64,000 nt of DNA from Nemertoderma westbladi (lineage: Eukaryota > Xenacoelomorpha > Nemertodermatida > Nemertodermatidae). Location: the NCBI GenBank assembly GCA_032718475.1, contig JAUCBJ010007194.1, forward strand, positions 53,027 to 117,026. The letters are read 5' to 3'. Shown piece after piece: positions 15,729 to 26,716 of the stretch. A program made the position numbers and the translations under genes. Within the stretch, counting starts at the first letter, position 1. Each line of letters begins with the position of its first letter. The notes beneath the pieces were generated by a model. It was given only the letters and a program-made list of their open reading frames with translations, did no database searches and was not told the origin of the DNA.

Positions 15729-18700
15729 TGTTCGCGCTTTCAGACCTTTGGCAGTTTAACCCGCCAAATTAGGATGTCTTCTAGATAATAAATCGCTTTA
15801 GCCTCTAACAAGTATTTGATTCACTACACTAGTTGAAACCAATCTGTGCGCGATCATTCACCCGTTGGATATACCCGGGAGATTGATTTCGACAGCTTAA
15901 TCGTATTGCTATGTAAGCCTAATGTATTATTCGACTGACAGTATTATATAATCTCTGACAATATTATTCACCTTCGGGAAATATTAACAGTTCCTTTAGG
16001 ACGTGGCGCTCTATCTATATAAACAGAGTTATGACTTAAACTACTCACAACGGTATGGCTTAGTTACAATTCACATATTTGGCGCATTCTTTAGGAAATG
16101 CTTCGTTATCAGTCTCACTCATACACAATGCTGCACAATACTGCACACTAATCTGCCGATCTTCACTGATTTTAGTCACATATAAAAGGAACACAGACCG
16201 ACTCATGTAGGGTCTATCAAATAACATTAAATTCACTTCAAACCACTTTAACATAAGTCACAATTGTTATATGTAACCTTTCTCTCTTACCTTCGGTATA
16301 TCAAGAATATTGGGTTTCGGGGTTATTTCTCGTTATTCCAAATATAATAATTCATCAACAAATATAATGAATAACCGACAGCAAAGCAGTAATGTTAAGT
16401 TAAGTTGCACAGTATGGGCCAGTTAACCAGTGTTAACCAGTGCAGATAACATTGAGTTACCCAGATAACGGATATATGTCCTTATAATTAAGCCTACTAG
16501 TGTAAGGCTAAAGCAGAAAAGCACAAAATACTCCAAAGCCGTTCTTCCTTGGCTCAGGACTGAATGATAACACTGCCCATAATGCATTACGTGATTTCTC
16601 GGAAATTTCTGTACAAGAGCCATAAAAATGCTCTGATTGGCTGACTGAACTAAGAGAGAACAAAGAAACAAAGAAATGTTCTACGTGGCAATATCAGCTG
16701 TTAGCCGTCGTCATGGTAGCGACACTGTTTTCAAGAGTATCCAGCTATTGCGTCACGAAATACGGATTATGTCCTTTAAAGTACACATACAGAAGCAATG
16801 GCTTTTATGTCCTCTAAAACACCAGTACAGTAAAGACACGGCCTTTTTATGCCTGGTAAACCAACTACAGAGTACTTTAAGGGAAAATAACCGGCTAATT
16901 ACGCAAAAGCTTTTACACCGCTCCCAGAAAATGGGATTTAAGTCTATAAAATATAACAAATCACAGTTTCTAAAATATAAAGATACTCTAAACAGTTAGT
17001 CTTTCTTACGCAGACGGCGTTTACGCAGTTTTTTGAGGCTAGCAAGAGTCTTTTTCTCTTTGGGGGGAGCCACTTTACTAGGAGGGCCATAACTCCTGGG
17101 TAAAGGGTGCAATACAATTGCATTAGAAGGTTTGGGTTTACGGTCGGAGCCTCGTCCATTTCGATATGCTTCTCCTCGAGCTGATTTTCCTCCGCTTGTC
17201 ATGGGATACGTTCGTCCAAAACTCTCGCAGAGAATAGGGTTTTCTAAGCTTGATATCTTCTTAGAGATTCGAGATTTCCCAATCGAACTGAGATAAGGCC
17301 AATTCGTTTATCGATTGGACTTACTGTTATAACTTACGTTTATCTGAACAAACGCAGGTTTCTTTTTTGATCTTTATAGAATAGCGTTTAACTCGTTTCG
17401 TACAACGCTCTCCTTCACCTTGATGAAGGGTTGTATCGCGTTAAACGGGGACGACCATACGGTTGGATAGTGATATTAGGTGTCCGCGTCACAATCCGGC
17501 TAGGTAAGATGGGCGGCTAGCTAGAAATCACTGTCGGAGTGTTACCGATTAATTGTTAGGGTAGCACTAGATCTTTGAACAGTGAATACAGTCCGCGAGG
17601 ATCCGCGACACCACCAGGATCGCAGGTCTGAGGTCCAACTAAGGAATGAGGAGGTTTGACCGAGTATTCCGGGACTCTGATCGTAGGTTTACTCCAGGAT
17701 CGTTCGAGCCGAGTGAGCATAGGTGATACGTCAAACAAGTTTCGCTCGAAACTCCAGTAAATATAACGAGCACAACTGTGTTTAACACAACGTTTCCGTG
17801 GATGTTTATGTCTTTCCGTTTATTGGCTGGGTCTAGGGCATTTATCGTAATAATACCAAAGACGCACGTCTGGTAGGGGAAACGCGGATGATATTTATTT
17901 GTTGTTACAATGCTTCTATCAAGAATTCCAAATATATGTTGGAGTTACCGCGTTTATTTGTTTCTTTAATGTCTTTTCTTTCGAGTCGATTTCGAATAGG
18001 ATTTTCGCATTAGAATTTTGGTTTATCGTTTCGACTCCTCTGGGTAGGATATGTTCGACATAGTCCGTATCGTGTAAATCGATAGAATGGCCAATGGTTA
18101 AGAAGTCCATATACATACCATTACAATGCGTGTAGCGAGCGGTGAATTTTCCATAGTCCAATTCACGCGTAAGTTACTTCCAGGAAATCGTAGGTTCGAT
18201 ATAACGACCATCATCCTTCGTAGTAGTTGGACTAGTATCACCGCGTATCAAGCTATCAACAAACGCTTGAAAGTAGAGTATATCGCTCCCTGATACCAAG
18301 ACCATCTTCTATCAACTCCGTCATATCTGCTATATATGAGTTTATTAATATTATAATGAGTTTATATTTAGGCTAGCGAGCGTCGCTGCCTACCCCAATC
18401 AGCCCCCGGACAGTGCGAGATCCTCAGCGCCGATGTGTCGTCGCCGCTGTACTTTCGCCAACGACGTAGCCGCACAACGACAACGACAACCGGCACAAGT
18501 CACTCGACTGTCCGTCCCAAAGGCTTAGATACACCTCAGGTTCTTACTGGAGAGTTAGGGTTACTTTCACAATTGCGACTCGCTACTGTAAACACACCTT
18601 AGTAGTAACATTCGCCTATAAACTCACAAATACCACACACACAACTTGTCACAAATTACACACACTCGGGCCATTTGTCCGTTAGTCAATGCCTTCCAGA

Positions 18701-19970
18701 ATGTCACTGTATTATTATGTATCCTTGGATACTAGCAGTGCGCTATTTATTCCCTATGCTATTCAATGGGACAAGCTTTCTATTGTTCTTTTAACTCAAT
18801 TCTAATTCTAGCGTGGTTGTTGCTATGGTGACATTATGCAAAGCTAGCGGTAGAATTAGGGTAATTCCAATGCATACAGATCTGGGATGTTATTTAATAG
18901 TAATTCTTTAATGGTCAATGTCCTGTTTTATACATGACTTTATGAATTTTATCGGCTATTGACTATGTTTGGGAGCCTTTCGCACACTCATACGCATAAT
19001 AAGATAAATCTCCGCTCCCTTGATCTATTAATTAATGGAATTTTGGGAATGTTATAAATTGCGTAAAAATGGCAATTTATTAAATTCATTAAAAGGCATG
19101 AATTTAAATTTATTCCCTGAAATTTTATTATTTGATAATTAAATTGACATATTTTGATTCTAGAACATGTCTGGGGACACAAGATCCTTAATTCTATGAA
19201 AATTGTCTTTTTAAGAATATCGGTAAATGCTACGATATCTTAATTGACTAGAATTGTTGAAGGATCTGAATTTTACAGATTTTGATTTATTAGATTTGCA
19301 AATATTAAATAATTAATATTTGAGATGGGCACCGATTTATTCCAGAACTTGTCTGGGGACGTTAACCACTGATTCTAGAATTTGTCTTTCAAGTATATCG
19401 GTGGGTGCCGCGATATCTTAATCGACTAGAATTACAGATGGTCAAAGGGTTTAACAGATTTATTTTGCGTTATACGCTACTGTTAAAGGGACATCACGCT
19501 ACTATATGTATTATTTAATATACGGTATGAGAGCAATATCGCACGAAGCAATGTCAGTGTGAAGAGGCAAGTCGTTTCCAAGGTCTACCCAGAGCTTGGT
19601 TTAGCCGAGACACGAGGATCTGAACTTTGCATTCCTAATACTCTGCCTACCAATAATACTTGAATATAGTAGTGGCTTTATTGTACTTTAATAAGTACGG
19701 ATATTTCATCTTTACTGTAGTCACGTATTTATAATATGATACGGACAGTAAGGAAAGAGAAAAAGAATTATTTCTCGCCGTCGCACTAAATATATATTAT
19801 ACGTAATTACGTACGTAATAAACGCGAATATATTGCACTAATCTACTAAATGATCGCTAAAATAACATTCTACTGAATAAAATTAAAGAAAACGATTATA
19901 ATAAAATTATATAGTAATACATACAGAAATATAAAAATAATAAAATAATATAAAATAATAGAGTCACACA
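15729..19970 (-). repeat. giant 3' LTR of BEL/Pao element B (about 4.24 kb)
   Basis: On the minus strand it starts TGTGTGACTCTATT 17 bp after the Pol stop at 19987 and ends GGTCTGAAAGCGCGAACA at 15729. Its 15729-16916 part matches 26717-27906 in the same orientation, at the other side of the element, with only a handful of differences over about 1.19 kb. That is the two-LTR arrangement of an LTR retrotransposon with a truncated 5' copy. It is a near-complete inverted copy of 58-4320. Confidence 0.8.
16996..18324 (-). pseudogene. relic of the LTR-borne open reading frame (copy B)
   Basis: Same region as 1678-3011 and 45498-47046. The start codon is at 18322-18324. Recognisable pieces are the HDTDYVEHILPRG segment (17919-18161), an SFERNLFDVSPMLTRLERSW segment (17556-17760) ending FKDLVLP, and the basic tail KKLRKRRLRKKD (stop at 16996). 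Several frameshifts separate these pieces, so the copy cannot make one protein. Confidence 0.5.
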
Positions 19971-19986
19971 CCCACTCCATATGTTG
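19971..19986 (-). promoter_or_regulatory. polypurine tract of element B
   Basis: On the minus strand, GGAGTGGG lies between the end of the long ORF and the first base of the LTR, as in elements A and C. Confidence 0.5.
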
Positions 19987-22900
19987 TTACGTTATGGAGT
20001 CCCTAGATGTTTGAAGGATTAGGGAGGTGGTCGTGGGAAGAGAATCTTGCCTTCCACAGTTTCCGGAGAGTCCTCCATTCCCTTCCGGTAAACACAAACG
20101 ACCGACTGGGTGATTGAGTCGCTGCATCCCGAATACGATTCCAGGTTTCCTCTTCGTCCTGGAATAGTGACGATAGAAACATCGCTCTAAGTACACGACG
20201 GCCTTACAAAGCCGATTCCAGGAGCTATAGTGGTCCGTCGCTCCCTGCAGGAGAGGTGAGAGTCCCTGCGAGACGTCTGATGTTCCAGAGCTCCAATCGC
20301 TCCCTCTGATCTTCATGAAGGATCCACTCGCGGTGGGGAGGTCCAGATCCACGGCGTCGTCCCTGGCAATATGTAATACCGACAGATCTATCCCGGGTTC
20401 AAATAACTCCGCTCCACCCGTCCGGGTTTTAGGTTTAACTTTCTCCGCTCCCTTGGCTGGTCTAATCTCAGTCGGAGTAAGATGGGGAGGCCATTCATCC
20501 TCCTTACTCAGGAAGTCGGGTTCACCTAACCGGTCTGTAGTATCTGTCAGTTCTTGAGGAGTTGCTCCTCTGGAAGCGATGTCAGTTGGATTAAACTTCT
20601 TGGGGCAATATCTCCATTGATCTACATTGGAGCTAATATCGTCATTATCTGAGGAGTATGGTGTTCCCTCAGTTGGGTCGTCTCCCTCACTAGTATCATC
20701 TTCCCATTCACTCACCTGGCGGACGCGATCTTGAAGCAGTCTTTCTCTGAGCGTTCTTCGGGAAGGTCCAGTAAGGTACCAACCTACTCTAGTTCTTACC
20801 GCATAGGTCTGAAGTGGTTGCGGTTGAGCAGGTCGTTTCTCCAATGTCTCCAGCGCCTCATGCGCGTTTTGACTGATTAATATTTGTACTCCAGGATAAT
20901 CGGTGTCGAATCTAGGGATGTTAAGTTGTTGGGCATGATCATCTTCGTCCCAATTATAAGGTTCCACTTGGGTGGTAGCGAAGTTCTTTATTGCCACCAT
21001 TTTGACTGACCTTATACTGTATTCTCCTAGTTTATCCTGTGGAGTGGACAACTCACCTATATAATAGTCGGCAGCTACAGTAGAATTCCAAACCTGCATG
21101 ATCCCTGACATGTTTAGCTTGGTTCGGAACTTGGGTTGTCCAGCAAAGATGACTTCGGCTAGTTCTTTATCGATGAATGTTCCTGTGCTACCGGAGTCCA
21201 GGAGGGCGTTCACTATATAGCTCTTCTGAGGTCCGTGGACCCGTAACTGGACTACAGGAAATTCTCGGATTCCTATATTGGAAGTTGGCGCTTTCCAAGA
21301 TGGTTGTTGATCAGAAGTAGTTAAGGTAAGGTCGCTGTCTGTGTCTTTCTCATGCACGAGTGCTCGATACACTGCGGTGGTGTTTATTAGGTAACAGGAT
21401 TCGTTTTGGTCGGAGAACTCGTCCGTATAGAATCCTTCCATCTCAGATTGATCAGTGTCGTTCACATCACTGAATTGGACATGTAGTTCGGACTCACTTA
21501 CCAGACTCGGGCTGTTTCGTTCGAATTCCGTGTGCAACAAAATATGATGTTTTGCGCCGCACTTTGCACACCTTGCGTCGGAGTAACAGGTTCGCCGTTG
21601 GTGTCCTCGTCTGAGGCAATTATAACACAACCGCTTATCCCACATGACTTCACGTCTATCCTTTAGTGATTTCCTCAGGAATTTATCACACGCATTTAAA
21701 CGGTGGGGCCCGTCGCACAGCACACATTTCGGCTTGATGTTACTTACTTTAACCTGTGCTATGTGGTGCACACTTGTTCTTTCCTCGGGCTTTCTCACCT
21801 GAATTCTTTTAGGAGACGTAGGAGGGGTTTTTTGTACCGGTTCCCTTCTGTCATTGGGTCGAGACTTGGATTTACTTACCTGGTCTTTAGGCGTTTTATT
21901 GACATAATAAGATCTTTCAGTGTCTTTCCCGCTGTCCTCTCCTTGAGAGGTTTGGCTTTCGCCGTCGTCTGTATAACACATTGGTGTTACCCTTCTCTTA
22001 GAAACGGGTTTCTCACTTACCTTGTTTTCCAATGTCTTCTCTCTGGACTGCCTTAGGAGCTGTAATTTCACTTCTCTATCTAAGAATGACATGAGATCAG
22101 TCATGGTAGGGTCTCGTCGTTGTTGTTCCATCATATATAACACTTTCTTATCCCAGCGTGTACCTACTCCACCCTTCGGTAAAGTAGAAGCCACTGCTCT
22201 AATAACCATAGCACTCTGATACTCATGAGACTTACCTAGCCAATCTAATTGTCTGCAGATCTCCTGAATTTCATCGGAAAACTCTATAATCCCGTTGCTA
22301 ATAAACTTTCGGGGCGCTACCAACTTTGCATACAAATACCCAGCTATTTTATTCCTATTACCATACCTGATGTTTAGTGTATCCCAAACTTGTCTTAATC
22401 CGTCTGGATGTCCAATAAACTTTAACGCCATTAACTTGGGAGATCCTTCCAAGCACTCAATGAGGAATCTAAGTTTCTCTCCATTAGATAGTACAGAGTT
22501 CTGTATGTTATCTTTGTAATATTCATTAAAAGGTAACCATTTCATCTCATCTCCATTGAACTTGACGATCTCTCCCACCTTTACCGCTTGCCGGGCTTCG
22601 GTTCTAGCCATTTGACGCGTAAAACTTTCTTGGGCCATCGTGTTATTTAATATCGAGTTATCAGTATATAAATTTCTCGGATTATGATCCGTTCTATATG
22701 GAATATCCTTATCAACAGGTCTATAATTACCCTTAATAGGGTTCACTATAGGAGTTTCTACTTCGCTAGCAGTATAGATGCGTGTAGGCTCCACACCTTG
22801 CGCATGCGATACTTCAGACCTAACAGGTTGACACATTGTTACAGAGGGTGGTGGTATACTCTTTTGTGTATTTACTAATTTATCGCGTTCTAGCGCGATA

Positions 22901-24441
22901 CTTTGCTGCACTTCTTGCAACTCTAGCCTACTTTCCCTTACTGTGCCTTTGAATTGTTGAACAGTCTCCTGCATCTGCCCGAGCAGGAGATCCATCCCCC
23001 GCCGTCTCTCGTCCACCCATTCGACTGCCGAAACGGGAGTCGCCAACGTTGTAGCGGGCGGACGAGGGACAACGGGCGACAAATCATGAATATTTCGCTC
23101 GGGGTCCAGGACCTGAACTGTCTCCTGGGCAGTTCTACGGGGCACAGGTAGCTTAGTGCTATGCAGAGGGAATTTAGAGGTAGTTTCAGGGAGCACAGGT
23201 GTGTCTATCACCGAAGGGGTGATTTCAAGAACAGGCCTAATTATTTCAGGCTCATCTACTATAGTAGGGAGTCTTTCTATTTTAATTGTTTGGTCTGTGG
23301 GTTCTGTACTACCTAAGTTGGTGTTATTTAGTTGCCTTCTAACAGCTGGAGGCAAATCAGGCAATTTCTGACGGTGGAATGTTCTTTTACGTCTGCTTAG
23401 ACGAGATATATTTCCTTTGCCTTCAGTATCGGTGGTATCGCCTTCCTCAGATGATGTATATCCCTGTCTTTTGGGAGTAGATCGATTCATCATCTGCATA
23501 TTACTAGCTGCTAACTGTTTATTTATGCAGTCTTGATTCTCCTGAATGTTTTCCAATTCTAATTGGGTGGTTTCTTCAGCCGCTTTCCGTTCTGCTTCTG
23601 CCACTTTTGCCTCTGCCGCTGCCTCTGCCGCTGCCTCTGCTGCTTTTGCCTCTGCCGCTGCCTCTGCCGCTGCCTCTGCCGCTTTTGCCTTGGCCGCTGC
23701 CTCTGCCGCTTTTGCCTTGACCGCTGCCGCCTTTCTTTCTGCTTCTGCAGCTACCACTGCTGCTTTCTTTCTGTCTTCTATGCGTTTTTTCTTTACTTGT
23801 TCTTCTTGGACTCGTGTGATGCGGAGTTGTTCATCAAATTTAGCCTGGTTCGCAGCCCTCATATCCACATCGATGGCATCCAACACAAGCTTGGTTCCTT
23901 CACTATTAGGGCTAAGTCCCTCTAACCTTCTCCTCAACTCGTCATCACCTAAAAAACGTTGATAGTCTGACAGATAGATGTCAATGGCATCCCTCTTATG
24001 CGGTTTCTCTGCTGTCACTTCGCTTTCTTCTTGAGAAGAAGTGGCGTCGGTTGATTCTTCATAGGTTGGCCGCTCATCATAAACCTTATCCACCATCTTC
24101 GCTCCGCGTTCGGGCGTCCGCTCAACAGTATCTGAACTACTGGAGCTATCAGGCCGTTGAGAAGTAAGTTCTTGGCTCGCGGGTTGTTGAGGTTCCGCTG
24201 CTTCTTGGTCCCGCTTGACCTGAGCTCGAGTGCCTATGATAGACCTACGATGTTGGACTAGCCTAGGGTCTGAGATTACTACAGTAGGGATGGCCTTTCT
24301 TACAGCAGGAGGTGACTTCGACTTGGATCTAGGATGTTCTATACTTTGATCTTGGTCACAGATCTTTTTAAGGCACTGTCTAACAGTCATTCTAACACTT
24401 TCTATGAGACTATCTGACAGTGTTTGTCGTGAGTCAGACAT
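19987..24441 (-). CDS. BEL/Pao Gag-protease polyprotein lacking RT and integrase (1484 codons)
   Basis: Uninterrupted minus-strand ORF beginning MSDSRQTLSDSLIESV. Order: a linker; an Ala/Glu-rich coiled coil at about residues 225-310; a DUF1759-type Gag region from about 613 (EIVKFNGDEMKWLPFNEYYK); three zinc knuckles at about 905-970 (KCVLCDGPHRLNAC, LCYNCLRRGHQRRTC, RCAKCGAKHHILLH); and a DUF1758 aspartic protease with LLDSGSTGTFIDKE near 1080. At about residue 1270 the frame jumps to the RNase H-end motif NPTDIASRG. Soon afterwards it jumps to the last 60 residues of Pol. Compared with element C (49790-57904), RT, most of RNase H and the whole integrase are missing. Both joins keep the frame. 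A smaller N-terminal segment present in C is also absent. Likely a non-autonomous derivative. Confidence 0.85.
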   Translation of the reverse strand: MSDSRQTLSDSLIESVRMTVRQCLKKICDQDQSIEHPRSKSKSPPAVRKAIPTVVISDPRLVQHRRSIIGTRAQVKRDQEAAEPQQPASQELTSQRPDSSSSSDTVERTPERGAKMVDKVYDERPTYEESTDATSSQEESEVTAEKPHKRDAIDIYLSDYQRFLGDDELRRRLEGLSPNSEGTKLVLDAIDVDMRAANQAKFDEQLRITRVQEEQVKKKRIEDRKKAAVVAAEAERKAAAVKAKAAEAAAKAKAAEAAAEAAAEAKAAEAAAEAAAEAKVAEAERKAAEETTQLELENIQENQDCINKQLAASNMQMMNRSTPKRQGYTSSEEGDTTDTEGKGNISRLSRRKRTFHRQKLPDLPPAVRRQLNNTNLGSTEPTDQTIKIERLPTIVDEPEIIRPVLEITPSVIDTPVLPETTSKFPLHSTKLPVPRRTAQETVQVLDPERNIHDLSPVVPRPPATTLATPVSAVEWVDERRRGMDLLLGQMQETVQQFKGTVRESRLELQEVQQSIALERDKLVNTQKSIPPPSVTMCQPVRSEVSHAQGVEPTRIYTASEVETPIVNPIKGNYRPVDKDIPYRTDHNPRNLYTDNSILNNTMAQESFTRQMARTEARQAVKVGEIVKFNGDEMKWLPFNEYYKDNIQNSVLSNGEKLRFLIECLEGSPKLMALKFIGHPDGLRQVWDTLNIRYGNRNKIAGYLYAKLVAPRKFISNGIIEFSDEIQEICRQLDWLGKSHEYQSAMVIRAVASTLPKGGVGTRWDKKVLYMMEQQRRDPTMTDLMSFLDREVKLQLLRQSREKTLENKVSEKPVSKRRVTPMCYTDDGESQTSQGEDSGKDTERSYYVNKTPKDQVSKSKSRPNDRREPVQKTPPTSPKRIQVRKPEERTSVHHIAQVKVSNIKPKCVLCDGPHRLNACDKFLRKSLKDRREVMWDKRLCYNCLRRGHQRRTCYSDARCAKCGAKHHILLHTEFERNSPSLVSESELHVQFSDVNDTDQSEMEGFYTDEFSDQNESCYLINTTAVYRALVHEKDTDSDLTLTTSDQQPSWKAPTSNIGIREFPVVQLRVHGPQKSYIVNALLDSGSTGTFIDKELAEVIFAGQPKFRTKLNMSGIMQVWNSTVAADYYIGELSTPQDKLGEYSIRSVKMVAIKNFATTQVEPYNWDEDDHAQQLNIPRFDTDYPGVQILISQNAHEALETLEKRPAQPQPLQTYAVRTRVGWYLTGPSRRTLRERLLQDRVRQVSEWEDDTSEGDDPTEGTPYSSDNDDISSNVDQWRYCPKKFNPTDIASRGATPQELTDTTDRLGEPDFLSKEDEWPPHLTPTEIRPAKGAEKVKPKTRTGGAELFEPGIDLSVLHIARDDAVDLDLPTASGSFMKIRGSDWSSGTSDVSQGLSPLLQGATDHYSSWNRLCKAVVYLERCFYRHYSRTKRKPGIVFGMQRLNHPVGRLCLPEGNGGLSGNCGRQDSLPTTTSLILQTSRDSIT
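23570..23760 (-). repeat. in-frame Ala/Glu/Lys coding repeat in BEL Gag
   Basis: Short repeats of GCCGCTGCCTCTGCC type on the plus strand encode an alternating AEAAAEAKAAEAAAEA stretch on the minus strand. It predicts a long charged helix or coiled coil. The equivalent region of element C (56560-56700) is shorter and reads AEAERKAAAAEAERK, so copy number differs between elements. Confidence 0.8.
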
Positions 24442-24575
24442 GTTTGATTGTACAGTTGAATGCCTACTGCTATATTACAGTTAAAGCAAGTCTAGTAATT
24501 CAGTATCACTGTTAGCCTAGTAATTAATTACCGATACTGCTACTCAATGTAGCGTGATATATATAATATATTAGA

Positions 24576-24815
24576 ATACCGGTATGTTTATAGTATATAT
24601 AAGTATTATTACAGACTAGGTTTGTTACAGAATACCGGTATAATTTTAGCACAAATATATAAATATATAATAGGCCTATCGTGAATACCGGTATACAGCC
24701 TACTTATAGTATATATAAGTATAATTCTGGACTAGAATTAATTGCAGAGTACCGGTATGATTTCAGCCTAAATTTATAGAAATAAAGATAATAGGCCTAT
24801 CGTAAATACCGGTAT
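24576..24815 (-). promoter_or_regulatory. array of five ATACCGGTAT palindromes
   Basis: The 10-bp palindrome ATACCGGTAT occurs at 24576-24585, 24632-24641, 24685-24694 and 24806-24815, with a GTACCGGTAT variant at 24749-24758. The intervals of about 53-64 bp are AT-rich. The same five-site array is kept in element C at 58045-58294. The arrangement suggests binding sites for a dimeric factor, but no function can be shown from sequence. Confidence 0.55.
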
Positions 24816-25774
24816 GTCAATTATTTTAAATAATTGAATTTCTGAATTTTTTAAGGGTTACTTGGTTACTTTACTTACTTTATTACCGTTATTTGAGCGG
24901 TAGTCCAACTGATATTGAGACCTAATGGTTGTATGGTAGGCCTACTATTTATAAATTGTTAGATTTGATTTATAATATATATATACCCGTTTTAATAGGT
25001 TTTGTCAATGTTTGAAATAAATGTTATTATTTCTGGGGAGTAATCACTACACAAAGCGGTGCGCTTTCAGTGAAGTGTTACTTATAGGACACTAAAACAA
25101 ATAATGCTAATTTACCTAAGTTACTTAATACTACAAATTACGTACAATTCGGGTGAGATTACAATCTCTAAATAAACACAAAAATTTACAAAAACACAAA
25201 ATACGAATTTTCAGGGTAATTTTACAAGAAGTCTACAAACCAGCCTAACAAAGGGTTAGTATCTGGTTATTACAACGGACAGGGTACTGCGGTAGGTATT
25301 TGAAAATAATACGTAGTAGTGAATACACTGCGTTGTCCAGATAGGAAAATACCACCGCCTGACGACCTATAGCCGTATCGTATATACTTAGGTATATACG
25401 GTACTACGTTATGTATCATGGAGTGTTCCTACCTAGAAGTTAATAGAGCTAATCGAACGTGCCTATCAACCACTTTACAACACAAATATAATGTCTACCC
25501 TAATTACTTTCGGAAAGCACTGTACACTAAACCCTAAATTAGGTACGAGTACTTGTACAACATATAATCAGTAGTTAAATATACTTGAACAGCTAAAAGA
25601 ACCACGGCATCTGCTGGAGTGACCGGTGCACAAAATCACCAGTCTTTACCTACGCCAAGCAGCCCGTGTAGTACCGGGGTTAATTTAACTATAGCGGTAT
25701 GTATAACAAACACAATTATTGTAGGAACAAACTTGGGGAATGAATGTTGCGAATAATCGCATAAACTCTGAATA

Positions 25775-26363
25775 ATAAATATTACGCTACCCGTACAAAC
25801 CACTCAAACAAAATGCAGACCAAATACTGACAGACTACTATCAAGCCTAAATAAACTATAGGACATGCAGACTCCGAAATGATTAGGTAGTATGCGTTCT
25901 AACCCAGTAGTACGACTTATTCTTTAGATGGGGGTTTACCTTACAGCTTTGGCTGCCCCTACTTCCTAACCGTTCTTTATCGGACAGAGGCTCTACACAC
26001 ACTGCAATCCGTTCAGACCTAATAACAGCCAGACAACTATCCAGCCTACAAATTATCTAAATAAATATTATACGCTACCTGTACAGACTACACAAACAAA
26101 GTACAGACTAAACGATGGCAGACTACTCTCAAGCCTAAATAAACTACAGGACATGCAGACTCCGAAATGATTAGGTAGTATGCGTTCTAACCCAGTAGTA
26201 CGACTTATTCTTTAGTTGGGGGTTTACCTTACAGCATTGGCTGCCCCTACTTCCTAACCGTTCTTTATCGGACAGGTGATCTACACACACTGCAATCCGT
26301 TCAGACTTAACAACAATCAGACAACAGCTCAGCCTACAAATTGTCTGTACAATCTGATCAGGC
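25775..26363. repeat. two tandem units of about 288 bp in the leader
   Basis: The segment beginning ACGCTACCCGTACAAACCAC near 25784 is repeated from about 26072 (ACGCTACCTGTACAGACTAC). A long shared core holds GGACATGCAGACTCCGAAAT and TTGGCTGCCCCTACTTCC. The start of a third, short unit is seen near 26330. Absent from element C. Confidence 0.75.
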
Positions 26364-26469
26364 TTACACGCCTTCTGTTCAATACTGGCCTACAAACAAA
26401 TAAAACTTGACAGAAATAAGTAAAAATCTCAATAAAAAACCAGGGCGGGCCCTCCCTGATTAATTATTA

Positions 26470-26672
26470 AGGCCTACCGGTATATAACTATCAAATTCGA
26501 ATAATACTAATGTACTTATACGGGAAGTACCGGTTAGGACAGTTAGGCCTACGGACCTACAGAAGTACCGGTTCTGGCAGTTGGACCTACGGACCTACGG
26601 CAGTACCGGTTCTGGCAGTTGGGCCTACTGACCTACAGATGTACCGTTCAGGTTTACCGGTTGACCGGTACT
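26470..26672. repeat. short tandem repeats with TACCGGT cores
   Basis: About four units of roughly 36-38 bp containing GTACCGGTTCTGGCAGTTGG and CCTACGGACCTAC variants, immediately inside the 5' LTR. They add at least five further CCGGT sites to the leader of element B. Confidence 0.7.
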
Positions 26673-26716
26673 TTCAACTTTATTGCTTACTGCAATAAAG
26701 AAGCTATATCCGTTAT

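Larger units (their letters stand above)
24442..26716 (-). other. 5' leader of BEL element B (no credible gene)
   Basis: Non-coding leader between the 5' LTR fragment (26717) and the Gag start (24441). The 24442-25779 part aligns to 57905-59220 of element C, with scattered indels. The remaining 25780-26716 has no counterpart there, because in element C the LTR follows directly. No TGG-starting primer-binding site is evident next to the LTR at 26716. Confidence 0.6.

Noticed and set aside
16060-16254. Minus-strand 64-codon ORF repeated at 27048-27242 and 59553-59747
   Set aside because: Its recurrence only reflects the repeated LTR. It is short, has no recognisable motif and shows no sign of codon-level conservation that I could judge by eye.
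20100-20640. Idea that the two internal deletions in element B are spliced introns captured by reverse transcription
   Set aside because: At the matching places in element C I see no GT...AG pair at the joins (for example CACCAACTC at one side and AAAGATCGC at the other). Short microhomology at the joins fits template switching or end joining better.
23546-23962. Plus-strand Ala/Ser-rich ORFs of 138 and 120 codons
   Set aside because: They are antisense shadows of the Ala/Glu coiled-coil coding repeat in BEL Gag.
26690-26716. Primer-binding site for the giant-LTR family next to the LTR
   Set aside because: Neither element B (ATAACGGATATAG) nor C (GAGTCTATGCGAG) starts with TGG, and the two differ, so no PBS could be called.
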